Assembly (NCBI GenBank): GCA_035687245.1
Contig: DASRYH010000039.1
Location: forward strand, 1-29,022
Reading direction: 5' to 3'
DNA: 29,022 bases
Source: DASRYH01 sp035687245
Lineage (GTDB): Bacteria > Actinomycetota > Coriobacteriia > Anaerosomatales > PHET01
Shown here piece after piece: positions 6,942-14,674 of the stretch. The notes beneath the pieces were generated by a model, which saw nothing but the letters and a program-made list of their open reading frames with translations, was not told the DNA's origin and ran no database searches. The translations under genes were made by a program, and so were the position numbers. Every line of letters begins with the position of its first letter. Within the stretch, counting starts at the first letter, position 1.

Positions 6942-9014
6942 CTAGCGCTTGACGGCCAGACCGTCGATCGCAACGTACGGACGCTTCTTAACGGAGACAC
7001 GCACGAACTTGATCGTGTGCTTGCCAGAGCCCTTGAGGTTGGCCACCCAGATGCTCTTGCGGCTCTTGGCCGTCTTGGAGTACAGGCTCACGGTGCGCTT
7101 GTACTTGCCGTCGACGTACACCTTCACCTTGCCACGGTTCTTGCCGGTCGCCGTGACGAGGTAGGCCGCGCTGCCGCCCGTGAACTTCATGGACGCGCTC
7201 GCCTTGCTCGCCTTGCTGCGGCGCAAGTAGCCGTTGTAGTAGCTCGCCGACTTGATCTTGGCCCACTTGCCCTTGAAGCTCAGCGACGTGTTGTCGTAGG
7301 GAACCATCGTCGATGATTCAGCGCTCCATGCGGAGAGGTTGCCGGCGTTATCGACCACGTTCACGCGGAAGTAGTAGGTGCTTCCGGCCGAGCCGGTGAA
7401 GACCGCCTCGGTGTCCTTGCCTGCGTACCAGGTCTTCCAGGCGCCAGACGCGCCCTTCTTGTAGTCGACCGTGTAGGTCGCCACGCCCGAGCCCGGAACG
7501 GCATCGCTGCCCGACCACGAGACGGTGAAGGACTTGCCCGTGCTAGCTGCCGTGGAGATCGCCGGGGCGACCAGCGTGGCGGTCGGAGCAGTGCCGTCCA
7601 CCTTGACGGTCAGCTGCTTGATCGCGCTGGACGTGCCGAAGCCGTCCTTCGCGTAGTAGACGAGCGTGTTGATGCCCGCGGGCGCGGTTATGGGCGCCGT
7701 GTAGGCGGTGTAGGCGGTGTCGCCAGCCCACTTGTAGAAGGCGTCGGCGGTCGCCTCGATCGAAACCTTGGGAGCTGAGGTGTACCAGCCGCCCTTGCCC
7801 GATGCCACGTTCGGCGTGAGCGTCGCCGCGTAGGACGACGGAGCTGCCGGGATGATCATGGCACCTGCCGAATCGGAGCGCGCGCCCACGTTCGTAGCAG
7901 CGTCGAAGGCACGCACCTCGTACTTGTACTGAACGCCTGGCGTGGCCTTCGTGTCGACGAAGCCGGTGGTGACCGACGAGCCGAGGAAGACGTGCGGGTT
8001 CGTGTACTCGGTGCTATTGGACTCGACCCAGCGGTAGACGCGGTAGCCAGTGACGGCGGTGTTGTCGGCAGCCGGGGTCCACTTGAGCGAGACAGTCGAG
8101 GTCGAAGCCGTCGCGGCCAGTCCCGTCGGCTTCGTCGGAGCGCTCATCTCGGCGGCGCCAAGGGCGACATCTTCGTCGGCCAACCCGAGATAGGCGTCGT
8201 CGAATGCAAGCGTTGTCTGGTTGTACACATCGACCAACGACCCTGCCACACCCGCGAGTCGGTAGTCGCCGGTCTTGCCTGCGGGTCCGATGTCCTCGTC
8301 GTCAACGACGCCGTTAAGGTCATCGTCGACGGTGTTGGTCTCATTGCGGCTAATCGACAGAACCTGATCCTGATTGCCTGACGCCCCTGACGCGTTTAGA
8401 CTGACCCGCCGGAAGTCCGTACCGGGACCGGCGAGGCCGTTGTGCGCCCACGAGCCGCCGGTCTTCATGTCAACGATCGTCACTGCCTTCGGAACATCGC
8501 AGTTGAGAGTCGATCCATCAGCTCCGGGAACCTTGTTCAGCGACACGAACAGGTAGTAGTTGCCTGACGTGGCCTCGTTGCCTACGCAGAAGAAGAACAT
8601 GCTGCTGTCCGAGCTGGTAATGACGCCCGAACCGTCCGCGGCAATTGTCGGGTAGGCCGACCAATCTTCACCCTTGTTGCGAACCCAGCGCTTGAGCGTT
8701 CCGTTCCAGATAAACCCGCGGTTCAGCGCACCTTGACCTCCAAGGGTGGGAGGAATGCCGGGATTCGCGGGGTCCTCTGGGACCAGACGCATCTTCACGT
8801 AGTAGCTAGCACCTGGCTCCAGCCCCGATGCCCCAAAACGAACCGTCTGAGGGGTGTAGTCATTTGGCATGACCGCGGGGAAGTGCCCGTTGGACGGGCC
8901 GCCGGTGAACGTGCCGTCGGCGGCAAATGCCGGTACGACCGCTACGGGCACGAGCAGCGCAGCGGCAACCAACACCGCCAGCCCCCTCTTCATGCGTGCA
9001 AACGCTGCCTTCAT
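6942..9014 (-). CDS. Large secreted FN3-domain protein
   Basis: A 690-residue surface protein. A signal peptide covers residues 1-32. The next 250 residues contain no domain I recognise, but include an acidic stretch (VDDDLNGVVDDEDIG, about residue 250) that looks like a calcium-binding loop. A fibronectin type III domain lies at about 291-385 (PTGLAATASTSTVSLKWTPA start, typical Y-x-V-x-A end). A chitobiase/OmpL47-like beta domain follows at about 395-475, then a second FN3 domain at about 475-565. The C-terminal 115 residues are Lys/Ser/Tyr-rich, with repeated hydrophobic strands, and may bind the cell wall or glycans. No LPXTG signal or C-terminal anchor is present. The start at 9014 has AGGAGAGGGAGG upstream. 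It lies 34 bp after the regulator gene and 19 bp before the small exported gene, so it probably belongs to the same transcript. Confidence 0.82.
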   Translation of the reverse strand: MKAAFARMKRGLAVLVAAALLVPVAVVPAFAADGTFTGGPSNGHFPAVMPNDYTPQTVRFGASGLEPGASYYVKMRLVPEDPANPGIPPTLGGQGALNRGFIWNGTLKRWVRNKGEDWSAYPTIAADGSGVITSSDSSMFFFCVGNEATSGNYYLFVSLNKVPGADGSTLNCDVPKAVTIVDMKTGGSWAHNGLAGPGTDFRRVSLNASGASGNQDQVLSISRNETNTVDDDLNGVVDDEDIGPAGKTGDYRLAGVAGSLVDVYNQTTLAFDDAYLGLADEDVALGAAEMSAPTKPTGLAATASTSTVSLKWTPAADNTAVTGYRVYRWVESNSTEYTNPHVFLGSSVTTGFVDTKATPGVQYKYEVRAFDAATNVGARSDSAGAMIIPAAPSSYAATLTPNVASGKGGWYTSAPKVSIEATADAFYKWAGDTAYTAYTAPITAPAGINTLVYYAKDGFGTSSAIKQLTVKVDGTAPTATLVAPAISTAASTGKSFTVSWSGSDAVPGSGVATYTVDYKKGASGAWKTWYAGKDTEAVFTGSAGSTYYFRVNVVDNAGNLSAWSAESSTMVPYDNTSLSFKGKWAKIKSASYYNGYLRRSKASKASASMKFTGGSAAYLVTATGKNRGKVKVYVDGKYKRTVSLYSKTAKSRKSIWVANLKGSGKHTIKFVRVSVKKRPYVAIDGLAVKR

Positions 9015-9048
9015 TTCGATGTGCCTCCCTCTCCTAGGGAACGTTGCT

Positions 9049-10041
9049 TCAGATCGACAAACGGTGCTCGTCGCCCATGGCCTCCGGGTCGTACCCACGG
9101 ATACCGGCCACTGACGAACGAAATGCCTTGGTGTGGAGTACGCTGACGAGCTTCTCGACCTCTTCGGTGCGGTAGATGTCGTCGGGCATCACGAGGTCGT
9201 AGCGCTCGTGGAAGAGCGGTACGAAGCCGAGCTCGAAGCGTTCGGCAGCGGCTGCGATACCTACCGCAGCGTCTGCCTCGCCGCGTGCGACGAGTGCTGC
9301 CGCGTCCGTGTGGGTGTCGACTGTGGTGTCGAATCCCGTGAGGGTCGAAGAGTCGGCGCCGATGCGGTGCAGCTCGCGATCGATCCACATGCGGGTGCCC
9401 GAACCGCGGTTGCGGTTTACGAAGCAGGCGTTGCGCTCGACCACGTCGGCTAGGTCCCGAATGCCCAGTGGATTGCCGGGCGCGACCATGAGGCCCTGCT
9501 CCCTATGTGCGAGCGTCACCACCATGACATCGCGGTCAGGGAACAGGTGACGCGCGTAGGGCAGGTTGAACTCGCCGCTCTCCGCGTCGAGCAGGTGGCA
9601 GCCGGCTATGTCGGCGAGCCCCTGACGAACCCCAATGAGGCTGTCGAGGCTGCCGGCTACGCCCGCCGCGAGCCCTTCGACACCCGCTTCGCCTGAAGCC
9701 AGCAGCTCCACAGCGAGGTCGTGGCTAACAAGGGCGACAAGCGAGCGCTTCTCGCGCTCGTCTGGACGGATCAACAAGGAGACGGTGAAGGCCGCGGCGC
9801 TCGCGCGATAGATCTTCTCGGTGAAGTTGCGCGTGGTGCGCTCTTCGGCGAGGTGGACGAGTCCGGCGGCCTCAAGGGCAAGCACGTGGTGACGCACCCA
9901 GGCGGGATGCTTGTCGATGGCTCGCCCGAGCGATGAGATGGTATGGGGCCGCGCCAGAAGCAACCGCAGAATCTCCATGCGGTGCGGTTCAGACAGCGCT
10001 CGAACCGCCTCGAGGCGGTCGATGCTACGCAGATGTTCCAT
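9049..10041 (-). CDS. Winged-helix regulator with periplasmic-binding-protein-like sensor domain
   Basis: A 330-residue one-component regulator. Residues 1-75 form an ArsR-like winged helix (ALSEPHRMEILRLLLARPHT, then HHVLALEAAGLV). From about residue 120 the sequence resembles the type-2 periplasmic-binding-like domain fused to HTH modules in molybdate- or cofactor-sensing regulators. It includes VVTLAHREQGLMVAPGNPLG, an NRNRGSGTR phosphate- or oxyanion-type loop and DTHTDAAALVARGEADAAVG. The ligand is not known; an oxyanion or small organic acid would fit. It starts with ATG at 10041 under a good promoter (10094-10122) that overlaps a palindrome, so autoregulation is likely. The operon it heads runs at least to the DUF2149 gene, so it is the obvious regulator of that membrane cluster. 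Confidence 0.85.
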   Translation of the reverse strand: MEHLRSIDRLEAVRALSEPHRMEILRLLLARPHTISSLGRAIDKHPAWVRHHVLALEAAGLVHLAEERTTRNFTEKIYRASAAAFTVSLLIRPDEREKRSLVALVSHDLAVELLASGEAGVEGLAAGVAGSLDSLIGVRQGLADIAGCHLLDAESGEFNLPYARHLFPDRDVMVVTLAHREQGLMVAPGNPLGIRDLADVVERNACFVNRNRGSGTRMWIDRELHRIGADSSTLTGFDTTVDTHTDAAALVARGEADAAVGIAAAAERFELGFVPLFHERYDLVMPDDIYRTEEVEKLVSVLHTKAFRSSVAGIRGYDPEAMGDEHRLSI

Positions 10042-10078
10042 GTGCAGCCTTCGCTTTGGGGGCGATGCCGGTCACCAC

Positions 10079-10096
10079 CCTAAACAGGAGCTTAGG
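10079..10096. promoter_or_regulatory. Palindromic operator CCTAA-N8-TTAGG
   Basis: A perfect 5-bp inverted repeat with an 8-base spacer overlaps the -10 box and expected start of the regulator promoter on the minus strand. That position suits repression. It sits 38 bp upstream of the ATG at 10041, so binding by the encoded regulator is the simplest reading. The arms are short, so this is a candidate only. Confidence 0.4.
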
Positions 10097-10122
10097 ATAG
10101 GTTGATTCCCTTCGGCAGACAA
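10094..10122 (-). promoter_or_regulatory. Promoter TTGTCT-N17-TATCCT for the regulator-headed operon
   Basis: Reading the minus strand, TTGTCT (10122-10117) and TATCCT (10099-10094) are separated by exactly 17 bases and lie about 50 bp before the regulator ATG. Both hexamers are close to sigma-70 type consensus. The start of transcription would fall near 10087. Confidence 0.55.
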
Positions 10123-10213
10123 CCGCACACGCGTGAAGGTGGGACAGTTCGCATCGCGCCCAGGCGCTCAAAACACGCCCGCATGCGTGATATCCTGTCG
10201 CCGCTGCGCTCCC

Positions 10214-10303
10214 GGAGGGGTGGCAGAGTGGTTGAATGCCCTGGTCTTGAAAACCAGTAGGCCCGCAAGGGTCTCGTGGGTTCGAATCCCACCCCCTCCG
10301 CCA
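10214..10303 (+). tRNA. tRNA-Ser(UGA)
   Basis: The acceptor arms GGAGGGG/CCCCTCC enclose a class II tRNA with a long variable arm. The T arm is GTGGG-TTCGAAT-CCCAC and the anticodon loop CTTGAAA gives anticodon TGA. The discriminator G is at 10300 and CCA is encoded at 10301-10303. A possible -10 (TATCCT) lies at 10191. Confidence 0.96.
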
Positions 10304-10373
10304 GCGCGCCGCCTCTGCGGTCGTCTGGCGCCCCAGCGTCGTGACACCATCGCTCAACGCATCCGCACCCGAC

Positions 10374-10390
10374 ATTCACAGGCGGTTCAC
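10374..10390 (+). promoter_or_regulatory. Direct-repeat operator for the OmpR-type regulator, polyferredoxin promoter
   Basis: ATTCAC and GTTCAC stand in tandem with a five-base spacer, an exact 11-bp period, ending 57 bp before the polyferredoxin ATG. The same repeat, same orientation relative to the gene and nearly the same distance occur upstream of the exported-protein gene at 14354-14392. OmpR-family regulators commonly bind 10-11-bp direct repeats. Confidence 0.55.
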
Positions 10391-10447
10391 ACGGCGCCGT
10401 CACGCTCGACGACGTCAGTTCGTCTGTGAGACGTCAGGAGATGCGAG

Positions 10448-11725
10448 ATGTCTGTTGAAGGAACCGGTGCCGCCGAATCCCCGCGGCCCAAGGCGGCCAA
10501 GAGTGATCGGGTGGCGCAGCAACGCGATCGCTGGGTGCGCTGGATTGTGCTTGCCGTCGTGCTCGTTGGCGTCACGGCGATTGGCATCCTGCACCAAGTT
10601 GGCGGCGCACCCAAGCCCGTCGGCGTCGATGCGCTCTGTCCATTGGGCGGGCTCGAGACGCTCTGGTCGCTGATTGCAAGCGGCTCGCTGATCCAGCGCG
10701 TGGCGGTCTCAAGCGTGATTCTCTTCGCGTTGATGGTTGGTGCGGCACTCGTCTTCCGCCGCGTATTCTGCGGCTACCTCTGCCCGCTCGGCTTCATCCA
10801 GGAGCTCTTTGGCAAGGTCGGGAGGCTCTTCTTCGGCGGCAAGAAGCTCGAAGTGCCCGCCGTGCTCGACCGGCCCGCGCGCTTCCTAAAGTATGCAGTG
10901 CTTGCCTTCTTCACGGTGTGGACGTGGCAGGCTGCCGAGCTGATAATCCGGCCCTACGACCCCTGGGTCGCGTGGATGCACCTGACCTCTGCCGAGCTGT
11001 TCGTAGAGTTCGGCGTCGGAGCTGCGGTGCTGATCGTCTCCCTCGCCGGCTCGCTGCTCTACGACCGCTTCTTCTGTAAGTACCTCTGCCCGACAGGTGC
11101 GTTTCTCGGCATCGTCTCGAAGGTCGCGCCCTTCGCCATGACACGCAACGCCTCCAGCTGCATCGACTGCGGCAAGTGCGACAAGGCATGCCCGGTCAAC
11201 ATCAAGGTCTCCACGGCCACCCGCGTGACGAGCGCCGAATGCATCGCGTGCAACGAGTGCGCGAACGCCTGCCCGGTCGTCGACACGCTTGCGGTCGCGA
11301 CGCCGGCAGCCGCGAAGAACTGGACCGGCACCAAGCTCACTCCTGCAGTGGCCCTCGGCGTCACCGTTGGGCTGTTCGCGGTGGTCATCGCCGCAACCTC
11401 GGTGACCGGTTCGTTCGCTTGGACGATGAAGGGCCTCGAGCCGACGCACACTGAGGGCGCGGGTGAAGCAACGGGTGAAGGCTCCGGAGCGGGTGAGATC
11501 GGCACCGGCGCGACCGCCGGCAAGGTTAATCCCGACGACATCCGCGGCTACATGAGCTTCAAGGAGATCTCCGAGGCGAGCGGTATTCCGACTGCAGCGT
11601 TCACCGAGCATTTCGGCGTCCCTGAGGCCGAGATGGAGACGCCTATCAAGGACCTCTCTTCGAAGTACGGATTCGACGTACACACCGACGTGCGCGAGTT
11701 CGTGGCCAAGAAGCAGGGCGAGTAG
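10448..11725 (+). CDS. NapH-type membrane polyferredoxin
   Basis: A 425-residue protein with five or six hydrophobic helices and four iron-sulfur motif groups. Two copies of the FC-x-YLCP motif (near residues 108 and 208; CGYLCPLG and CKYLCPTG) are typical of NapH, CcoG and related quinol-side electron-transfer proteins. Two ferredoxin clusters follow: CIDCGKCDKACP at about 238 and CIACNECANACP at about 265. After a last helix (about 288-310) comes a Gly/Glu-rich linker and a 60-residue C-terminal domain (YMSFKEISEASGIPTAAF, ending near YGFDVHTDV) that is absent from plain NapH and looks like a small helical module. Electron transfer across or along the membrane is the likely role; no partner reductase lies beside it. 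It is convergent with the sensor kinase gene (18 bp between stops) and carries its presumed operator upstream. Confidence 0.88.
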   Translation: MSVEGTGAAESPRPKAAKSDRVAQQRDRWVRWIVLAVVLVGVTAIGILHQVGGAPKPVGVDALCPLGGLETLWSLIASGSLIQRVAVSSVILFALMVGAALVFRRVFCGYLCPLGFIQELFGKVGRLFFGGKKLEVPAVLDRPARFLKYAVLAFFTVWTWQAAELIIRPYDPWVAWMHLTSAELFVEFGVGAAVLIVSLAGSLLYDRFFCKYLCPTGAFLGIVSKVAPFAMTRNASSCIDCGKCDKACPVNIKVSTATRVTSAECIACNECANACPVVDTLAVATPAAAKNWTGTKLTPAVALGVTVGLFAVVIAATSVTGSFAWTMKGLEPTHTEGAGEATGEGSGAGEIGTGATAGKVNPDDIRGYMSFKEISEASGIPTAAFTEHFGVPEAEMETPIKDLSSKYGFDVHTDVREFVAKKQGE

Positions 11726-11743
11726 GAGCCCGCGGCCCCGCCG

Positions 11744-12868
11744 CTAGCGGCTGAGCGGCAGACGAAAGCCCACGGTCGCGCCGCCACCCGGCGTCGATTC
11801 GGCGAAGACGTCACCGTCGTGGTCGTGGACGATGCGCGCAGTGATCGCGAGGCCAAGGCCCGCGCCGCCCGTGTCCGACGCGCGAGCGGAGTCGGCGCGG
11901 TAGAAGCGCTGGAAGACGCGGGGAAGGTCTTCGGCCGGGATGCCTTCGCCAGTGTCGACGACGCGCACGACTGCTTCGTCGTCTTCGACGGTGACCCTCA
12001 CGGTGACGCTGCCTTCGGCGGTATGCCGAATCGCGTTCGAGAGCAGGTTGCGCACTACCTGAGAGAGGCGGCCTTCGTCGCCGAACACCCTGACGGCGTT
12101 GGGGGCCTCGCAGGTCACTGCGACACCGGGAGTTGCGGTCACGGCTACCGCCTCGACCGCGCGGCATGCGAGGGCAGCCATGTCGACACCGCTTCGTTCG
12201 TAGCTGAGCCGGCCGGCTTCGGCGAGCGCAAGCTCCTGCAGGTCGTCAACGAGCCGGGTCAGATGCCCCATGTCCTCCACGAGAGACCCGAGGCGCTGCT
12301 CGTTCACGGGTAGCACGCCTTCGGCCATGCCCTCGGCTTGCGCACGTGCAGCGGCGATGGGGTTGCGCAGCTCGTGAGCGACGTCGGCCACCATTCGGCG
12401 GCGCAGCTCTTCGCTGTCTTCCAGACGCTGCGCCATGTGGTTGAACGCCTCGCCCAGCATCGCAATCTCGTGCGGACCCGACGGCTCGGTGCGCGAGCTC
12501 AAGTCGCCGTCTGCCAGCGCGAGTGCGGCTACCTCAAGCTGCCGAATGGGATCGCTCAGCCGCCGCGCGAGGAAGTACGCGATCACGATAGCGAGCAGCA
12601 CGGCGGCGAGGCCCGCTAGCAATACGGCACCATCAACGCTCTTGATGAAGGTCTGTTCGGCCTGGCCCAGCATGATGCGTCCCATGCCACGGCCCATCAT
12701 GCCCTGCCCGTTGTGAGAGGCCTGGCGGGCCGCCATCTCAAGGAGGTAGGTGTCGAATGCGCGGGAGAGAGCGGTGCGCGCTACCAGCCCCACCATCACG
12801 ACGACAGCGAGTACCGTGGCGAGCGTGGTGAGGAAGACCTGCCAGAAGATCGTCGCCGAGCGCCTCAT
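11744..12868 (-). CDS. Two-component sensor histidine kinase with Met/Gly-rich external loop
   Basis: A 374-residue kinase. Transmembrane helices lie at about 8-30 and 80-100, with a short extracytoplasmic loop (31-79) containing HNGQGMMGRGMGRIM. A HAMP domain spans about 100-152. The H box is VAHELRNP with phosphorylated His165. The catalytic domain follows, with N box NLLSNAIRHT, G1 DTGEGIP, and G2 GGAGLGLAI. All kinase boxes are intact. The loop is too small for a sensor domain; its Met, His and Gly content hints at soft-metal or redox sensing, but this is inference. The ATG at 12868 overlaps the response-regulator stop by four bases (ATGA). Confidence 0.93.
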   Translation of the reverse strand: MRRSATIFWQVFLTTLATVLAVVVMVGLVARTALSRAFDTYLLEMAARQASHNGQGMMGRGMGRIMLGQAEQTFIKSVDGAVLLAGLAAVLLAIVIAYFLARRLSDPIRQLEVAALALADGDLSSRTEPSGPHEIAMLGEAFNHMAQRLEDSEELRRRMVADVAHELRNPIAAARAQAEGMAEGVLPVNEQRLGSLVEDMGHLTRLVDDLQELALAEAGRLSYERSGVDMAALACRAVEAVAVTATPGVAVTCEAPNAVRVFGDEGRLSQVVRNLLSNAIRHTAEGSVTVRVTVEDDEAVVRVVDTGEGIPAEDLPRVFQRFYRADSARASDTGGAGLGLAITARIVHDHDGDVFAESTPGGGATVGFRLPLSR

Positions 12869-13539
12869 GGCTGCACCTTGTAGCCCACGCCGAAGACGGT
12901 GTGAACGTAGCGGGGCTGCTTGGGGTCTTCGCCGAGCTTCCGTCGGATGTTCTTCACGTGCGCGTCGATGGTGCGCTCGTAGCCTTCGTAGGCCTCGCCG
13001 GATGCGGCTTCCATGAGCTGCAACCGCGAGTAGACGCGGCCCGGATGCCCAGCCATGGTCGCGAGGATGTCGAACTCGGTACGGGTGAGATCTATCTCCT
13101 CACCGCCCAGCATCACCGTGCGCCTTCCGTGATCGAGGATGAGCTCCCCGACGCGCACGACCTCTTCGATGCCTTGGGCGCGCGCGCAGCGGCGCAGCAC
13201 GGCTTTCACGCGCGCCACGACCTCGCGCGGGCTGAACGGCTTGGTGATGTAGTCGTCGGCGCCGAGCTCCAGGCCAACCAGCCGGTCGACCTCCTCCGTG
13301 CGAGCGGTGACGAGGATGACCGGAATCCCGAGCGCCTCGAAGCGCTTGGTGAGCTCGAGCCCGTCGATGCCCGGCAGCATGACGTCGACCAGTGCGAGAT
13401 CGGGGCGCTGCGATTCGGCAAGCGCGAGCGCCGAAGGACCGTCAGCGGCCGTGAACGTGCCGTAGCCCGCCGACTTCAGATACTCGGCGAGCACTTCAAC
13501 GATCTTCTCGTTGTCGTCGACGACGAGGATGTCTGGCAT
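12865..13539 (-). CDS. OmpR-family response regulator
   Basis: A 224-residue regulator. The receiver domain (residues 1-115) has acidic pocket residues D8 and D9, phosphoacceptor D52 (LVDVMLPG), Thr in ILVTARTEE and the conserved Lys in DDYITKPFS. The C-terminal winged helix includes YERTIDAHVKNIRRKLG and ends near YVHTVFGVGYKV, so it is an OmpR/PhoB-type DNA binder. The ATG at 13539 is preferred because CAGGAG precedes it; the longer in-frame reading from 13602 lacks a ribosome site. It is cotranscribed with the kinase gene. GTTCAC-type direct repeats with an 11-bp period upstream of both neighbouring units are its likely binding sites. Confidence 0.94.
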   Translation of the reverse strand: MPDILVVDDNEKIVEVLAEYLKSAGYGTFTAADGPSALALAESQRPDLALVDVMLPGIDGLELTKRFEALGIPVILVTARTEEVDRLVGLELGADDYITKPFSPREVVARVKAVLRRCARAQGIEEVVRVGELILDHGRRTVMLGGEEIDLTRTEFDILATMAGHPGRVYSRLQLMEAASGEAYEGYERTIDAHVKNIRRKLGEDPKQPRYVHTVFGVGYKVQP

Positions 13540-13564
13540 GTGGGCTCCTGTCTGACCTGCTGGG

Positions 13565-13570
13565 ATTCTA
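13565..13570 (-). promoter_or_regulatory. Candidate -10 box (TAGAAT) for the two-component operon
   Basis: TAGAAT on the minus strand lies 25 bp before the response-regulator ATG, with the ribosome site between. No convincing -35 hexamer is seen at 16-18 bp, and no GTTCAC repeat is present, so autoregulation through that motif is not supported. Confidence 0.3.
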
Positions 13571-13606
13571 CCGCTCGCGACGCATGCGCTAATCGAATGC
13601 ACGCGA

Positions 13607-13633
13607 GGGCGGACCCATCGTGCGGGCCCGCCC
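13607..13633 (-). terminator. Hairpin downstream of the exported-protein gene
   Basis: GGGCGG-CCC pairs with GGG-CCGCCC around a 7-base loop, with one unpaired base on each side of the stem. It lies 24-50 bp past the stop at 13657 on the minus strand. No T-run follows, so termination would depend on the stem or on Rho. Confidence 0.5.
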
Positions 13634-13656
13634 CGTGCGTCGCTGATGCGGTGAGG

Positions 13657-14286
13657 CTACTGGTTCGTAGTCTGCGTGCAGCTGCCGCCACAAGCGCCGG
13701 CACCCTGGCCGCCACCCATACCGCGACTGCCGCCGTTGCCGCCACGACCCTGGCCGGTGCCGTCACACGCGCCCGTGCCCGCGCCCTTCGCAGCGGCGCT
13801 GGCACCCTTGCGAGCGCGCTTCTGCTTGCCGTCGCCGGTGCCGTTGCCGGCACGACCCTTGGCAGTGGAGCTGACGCGATCGGTCAGGCGGGTCTTCATG
13901 CGGTCGCGGGCTCGGTCGGCCTGCTCCTGCGTGATCTCGCCGGCCTTGACCTTGGCCTCAAGTGCCTCAGAGCGGACCTGCAGCGCCTTGGCCACGATCG
14001 CGTCTGACTGCACACCCTTGGCCTTGGCGATGTCGGCGAAGGACTTGCCGGCAGCGCGCTCGGCCTGGACGTCTTCGACCTTCATACCGGTCAGCGACGC
14101 CACGACATCGGCGAGGCGTCCACCGGCGTCGCGAACCGACTGGCCGATGCGAAGGCCGCAGGTTGCGACCGCCGAGGTGGTCGACGTGGTCGTACCGGTA
14201 GAGGCGACGGCCGAGCCGAGGTTGCCGAGCACAAGGCCCAGAACCAGAGCCGCAACCGTGAGAGCGGTGATCTTCCCGAGTCTCAT
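13657..14286 (-). CDS. Small exported helical protein, Cys/Gly-rich tail
   Basis: A 209-residue protein with a signal peptide (about 1-29). Residues 60-135 form a predicted helical repeat of the kind common in secreted proteins of anaerobes: LTGMKVEDVQAERAAGKSFA, then IAKAKGVQSDAIVAKAL, then LEAKVKAGEITQEQADRARD. The last 60 residues are Gly/Ala-rich with scattered Cys (GACDGTG, GACGGSC). The domain layout recalls small periplasmic stress or metal-binding chaperones (Spy/CpxP-like roles), but that is inference. The ATG at 14286 has GGAGGTCTGCC upstream. Three GTTCAC-type repeats at 14354-14392 place it under the adjacent two-component system. Confidence 0.75.
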   Translation of the reverse strand: MRLGKITALTVAALVLGLVLGNLGSAVASTGTTTSTTSAVATCGLRIGQSVRDAGGRLADVVASLTGMKVEDVQAERAAGKSFADIAKAKGVQSDAIVAKALQVRSEALEAKVKAGEITQEQADRARDRMKTRLTDRVSSTAKGRAGNGTGDGKQKRARKGASAAAKGAGTGACDGTGQGRGGNGGSRGMGGGQGAGACGGSCTQTTNQ

Positions 14287-14353
14287 CGAGGCAGACCTCC
14301 TTTTCGTCTACACGTGCATCCGTTTGCTTACAGACTCATCTTCGGCGGCGGAT

Positions 14354-14392
14354 GTGAACCGGGAGTGAACGTGGCGGCGCGAAGTGGTGAAC
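14354..14392 (-). promoter_or_regulatory. GTTCAC direct-repeat array, exported-protein promoter
   Basis: GTTCAC occurs on the minus strand at 14359-14354, 14370-14365 and 14392-14387. Starts are 11 and 22 bp apart, so the fourth slot of the register (14381-14376) is degenerate. The nearest copy ends 67 bp before the ATG at 14286. Direction and distance match the site before the polyferredoxin gene. Confidence 0.6.
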
Positions 14393-14444
14393 GTCGGATG
14401 CCTTCCGACTCGGGCGCGACGGCCGGTGAGGCCCGCGCCCGCCG

Positions 14445-14460
14445 TGTGATGGAAATCACC
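14445..14460. promoter_or_regulatory. CRP/FNR-family-like palindrome TGTGA-N6-TCACC
   Basis: The core inverted repeat GTGAT-GGAA-ATCAC is perfect and the outer bases match nine of ten positions of TGTGA-N6-TCACA. It lies about 160 bp before the exported-protein gene, far for direct activation, so its role is uncertain. Confidence 0.3.
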
Positions 14461-14638
14461 TTCACCTAGCGCCCAGACCTGCCCGAATGCAGCGGGCGCG
14501 ACGATACTTCGACTGCGCAAGAGTTGACACGACAAGGTGCAGACACCTCAGGAAAGCAGCCAGTCCGACGTGCTCAAGGGTTCGCGAGCTCCCCCGTCGG
14601 GCAAGACGCAGAAACGCACGCACCTGCACCGGCAATCA

Positions 14639-14674
14639 GAAGGGCGACGGAGAACCCCTGCTCCGGCGCCCTTC
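14639..14674 (-). terminator. Hairpin downstream of the acid-CoA ligase gene
   Basis: GAAGGGCG pairs with CGCCCTTC, and after one A/G mismatch CGGAG pairs with CTCCG around an 8-base loop, 58-93 bp past the ligase stop at 14732. No T-run follows. It may end the seven-gene oxidoreductase transcript. Confidence 0.5.

Noticed and set aside
10133..10429. A plus-strand open frame spanning tRNA-Ser(UGA)
   Set aside because: It reads through the tRNA and its translation is unlike a protein.
11740..11751. GCCGCTAGCGGC palindrome between convergent genes
   Set aside because: It has no loop, lies over the kinase stop codon, and has no T-run, so it is poor evidence for a terminator.
14524..14552. TTGACA on the plus strand in the 445-bp gap
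   Set aside because: The position 17 bp downstream (CTCAGG) is not a -10 box and no gene follows on that strand.
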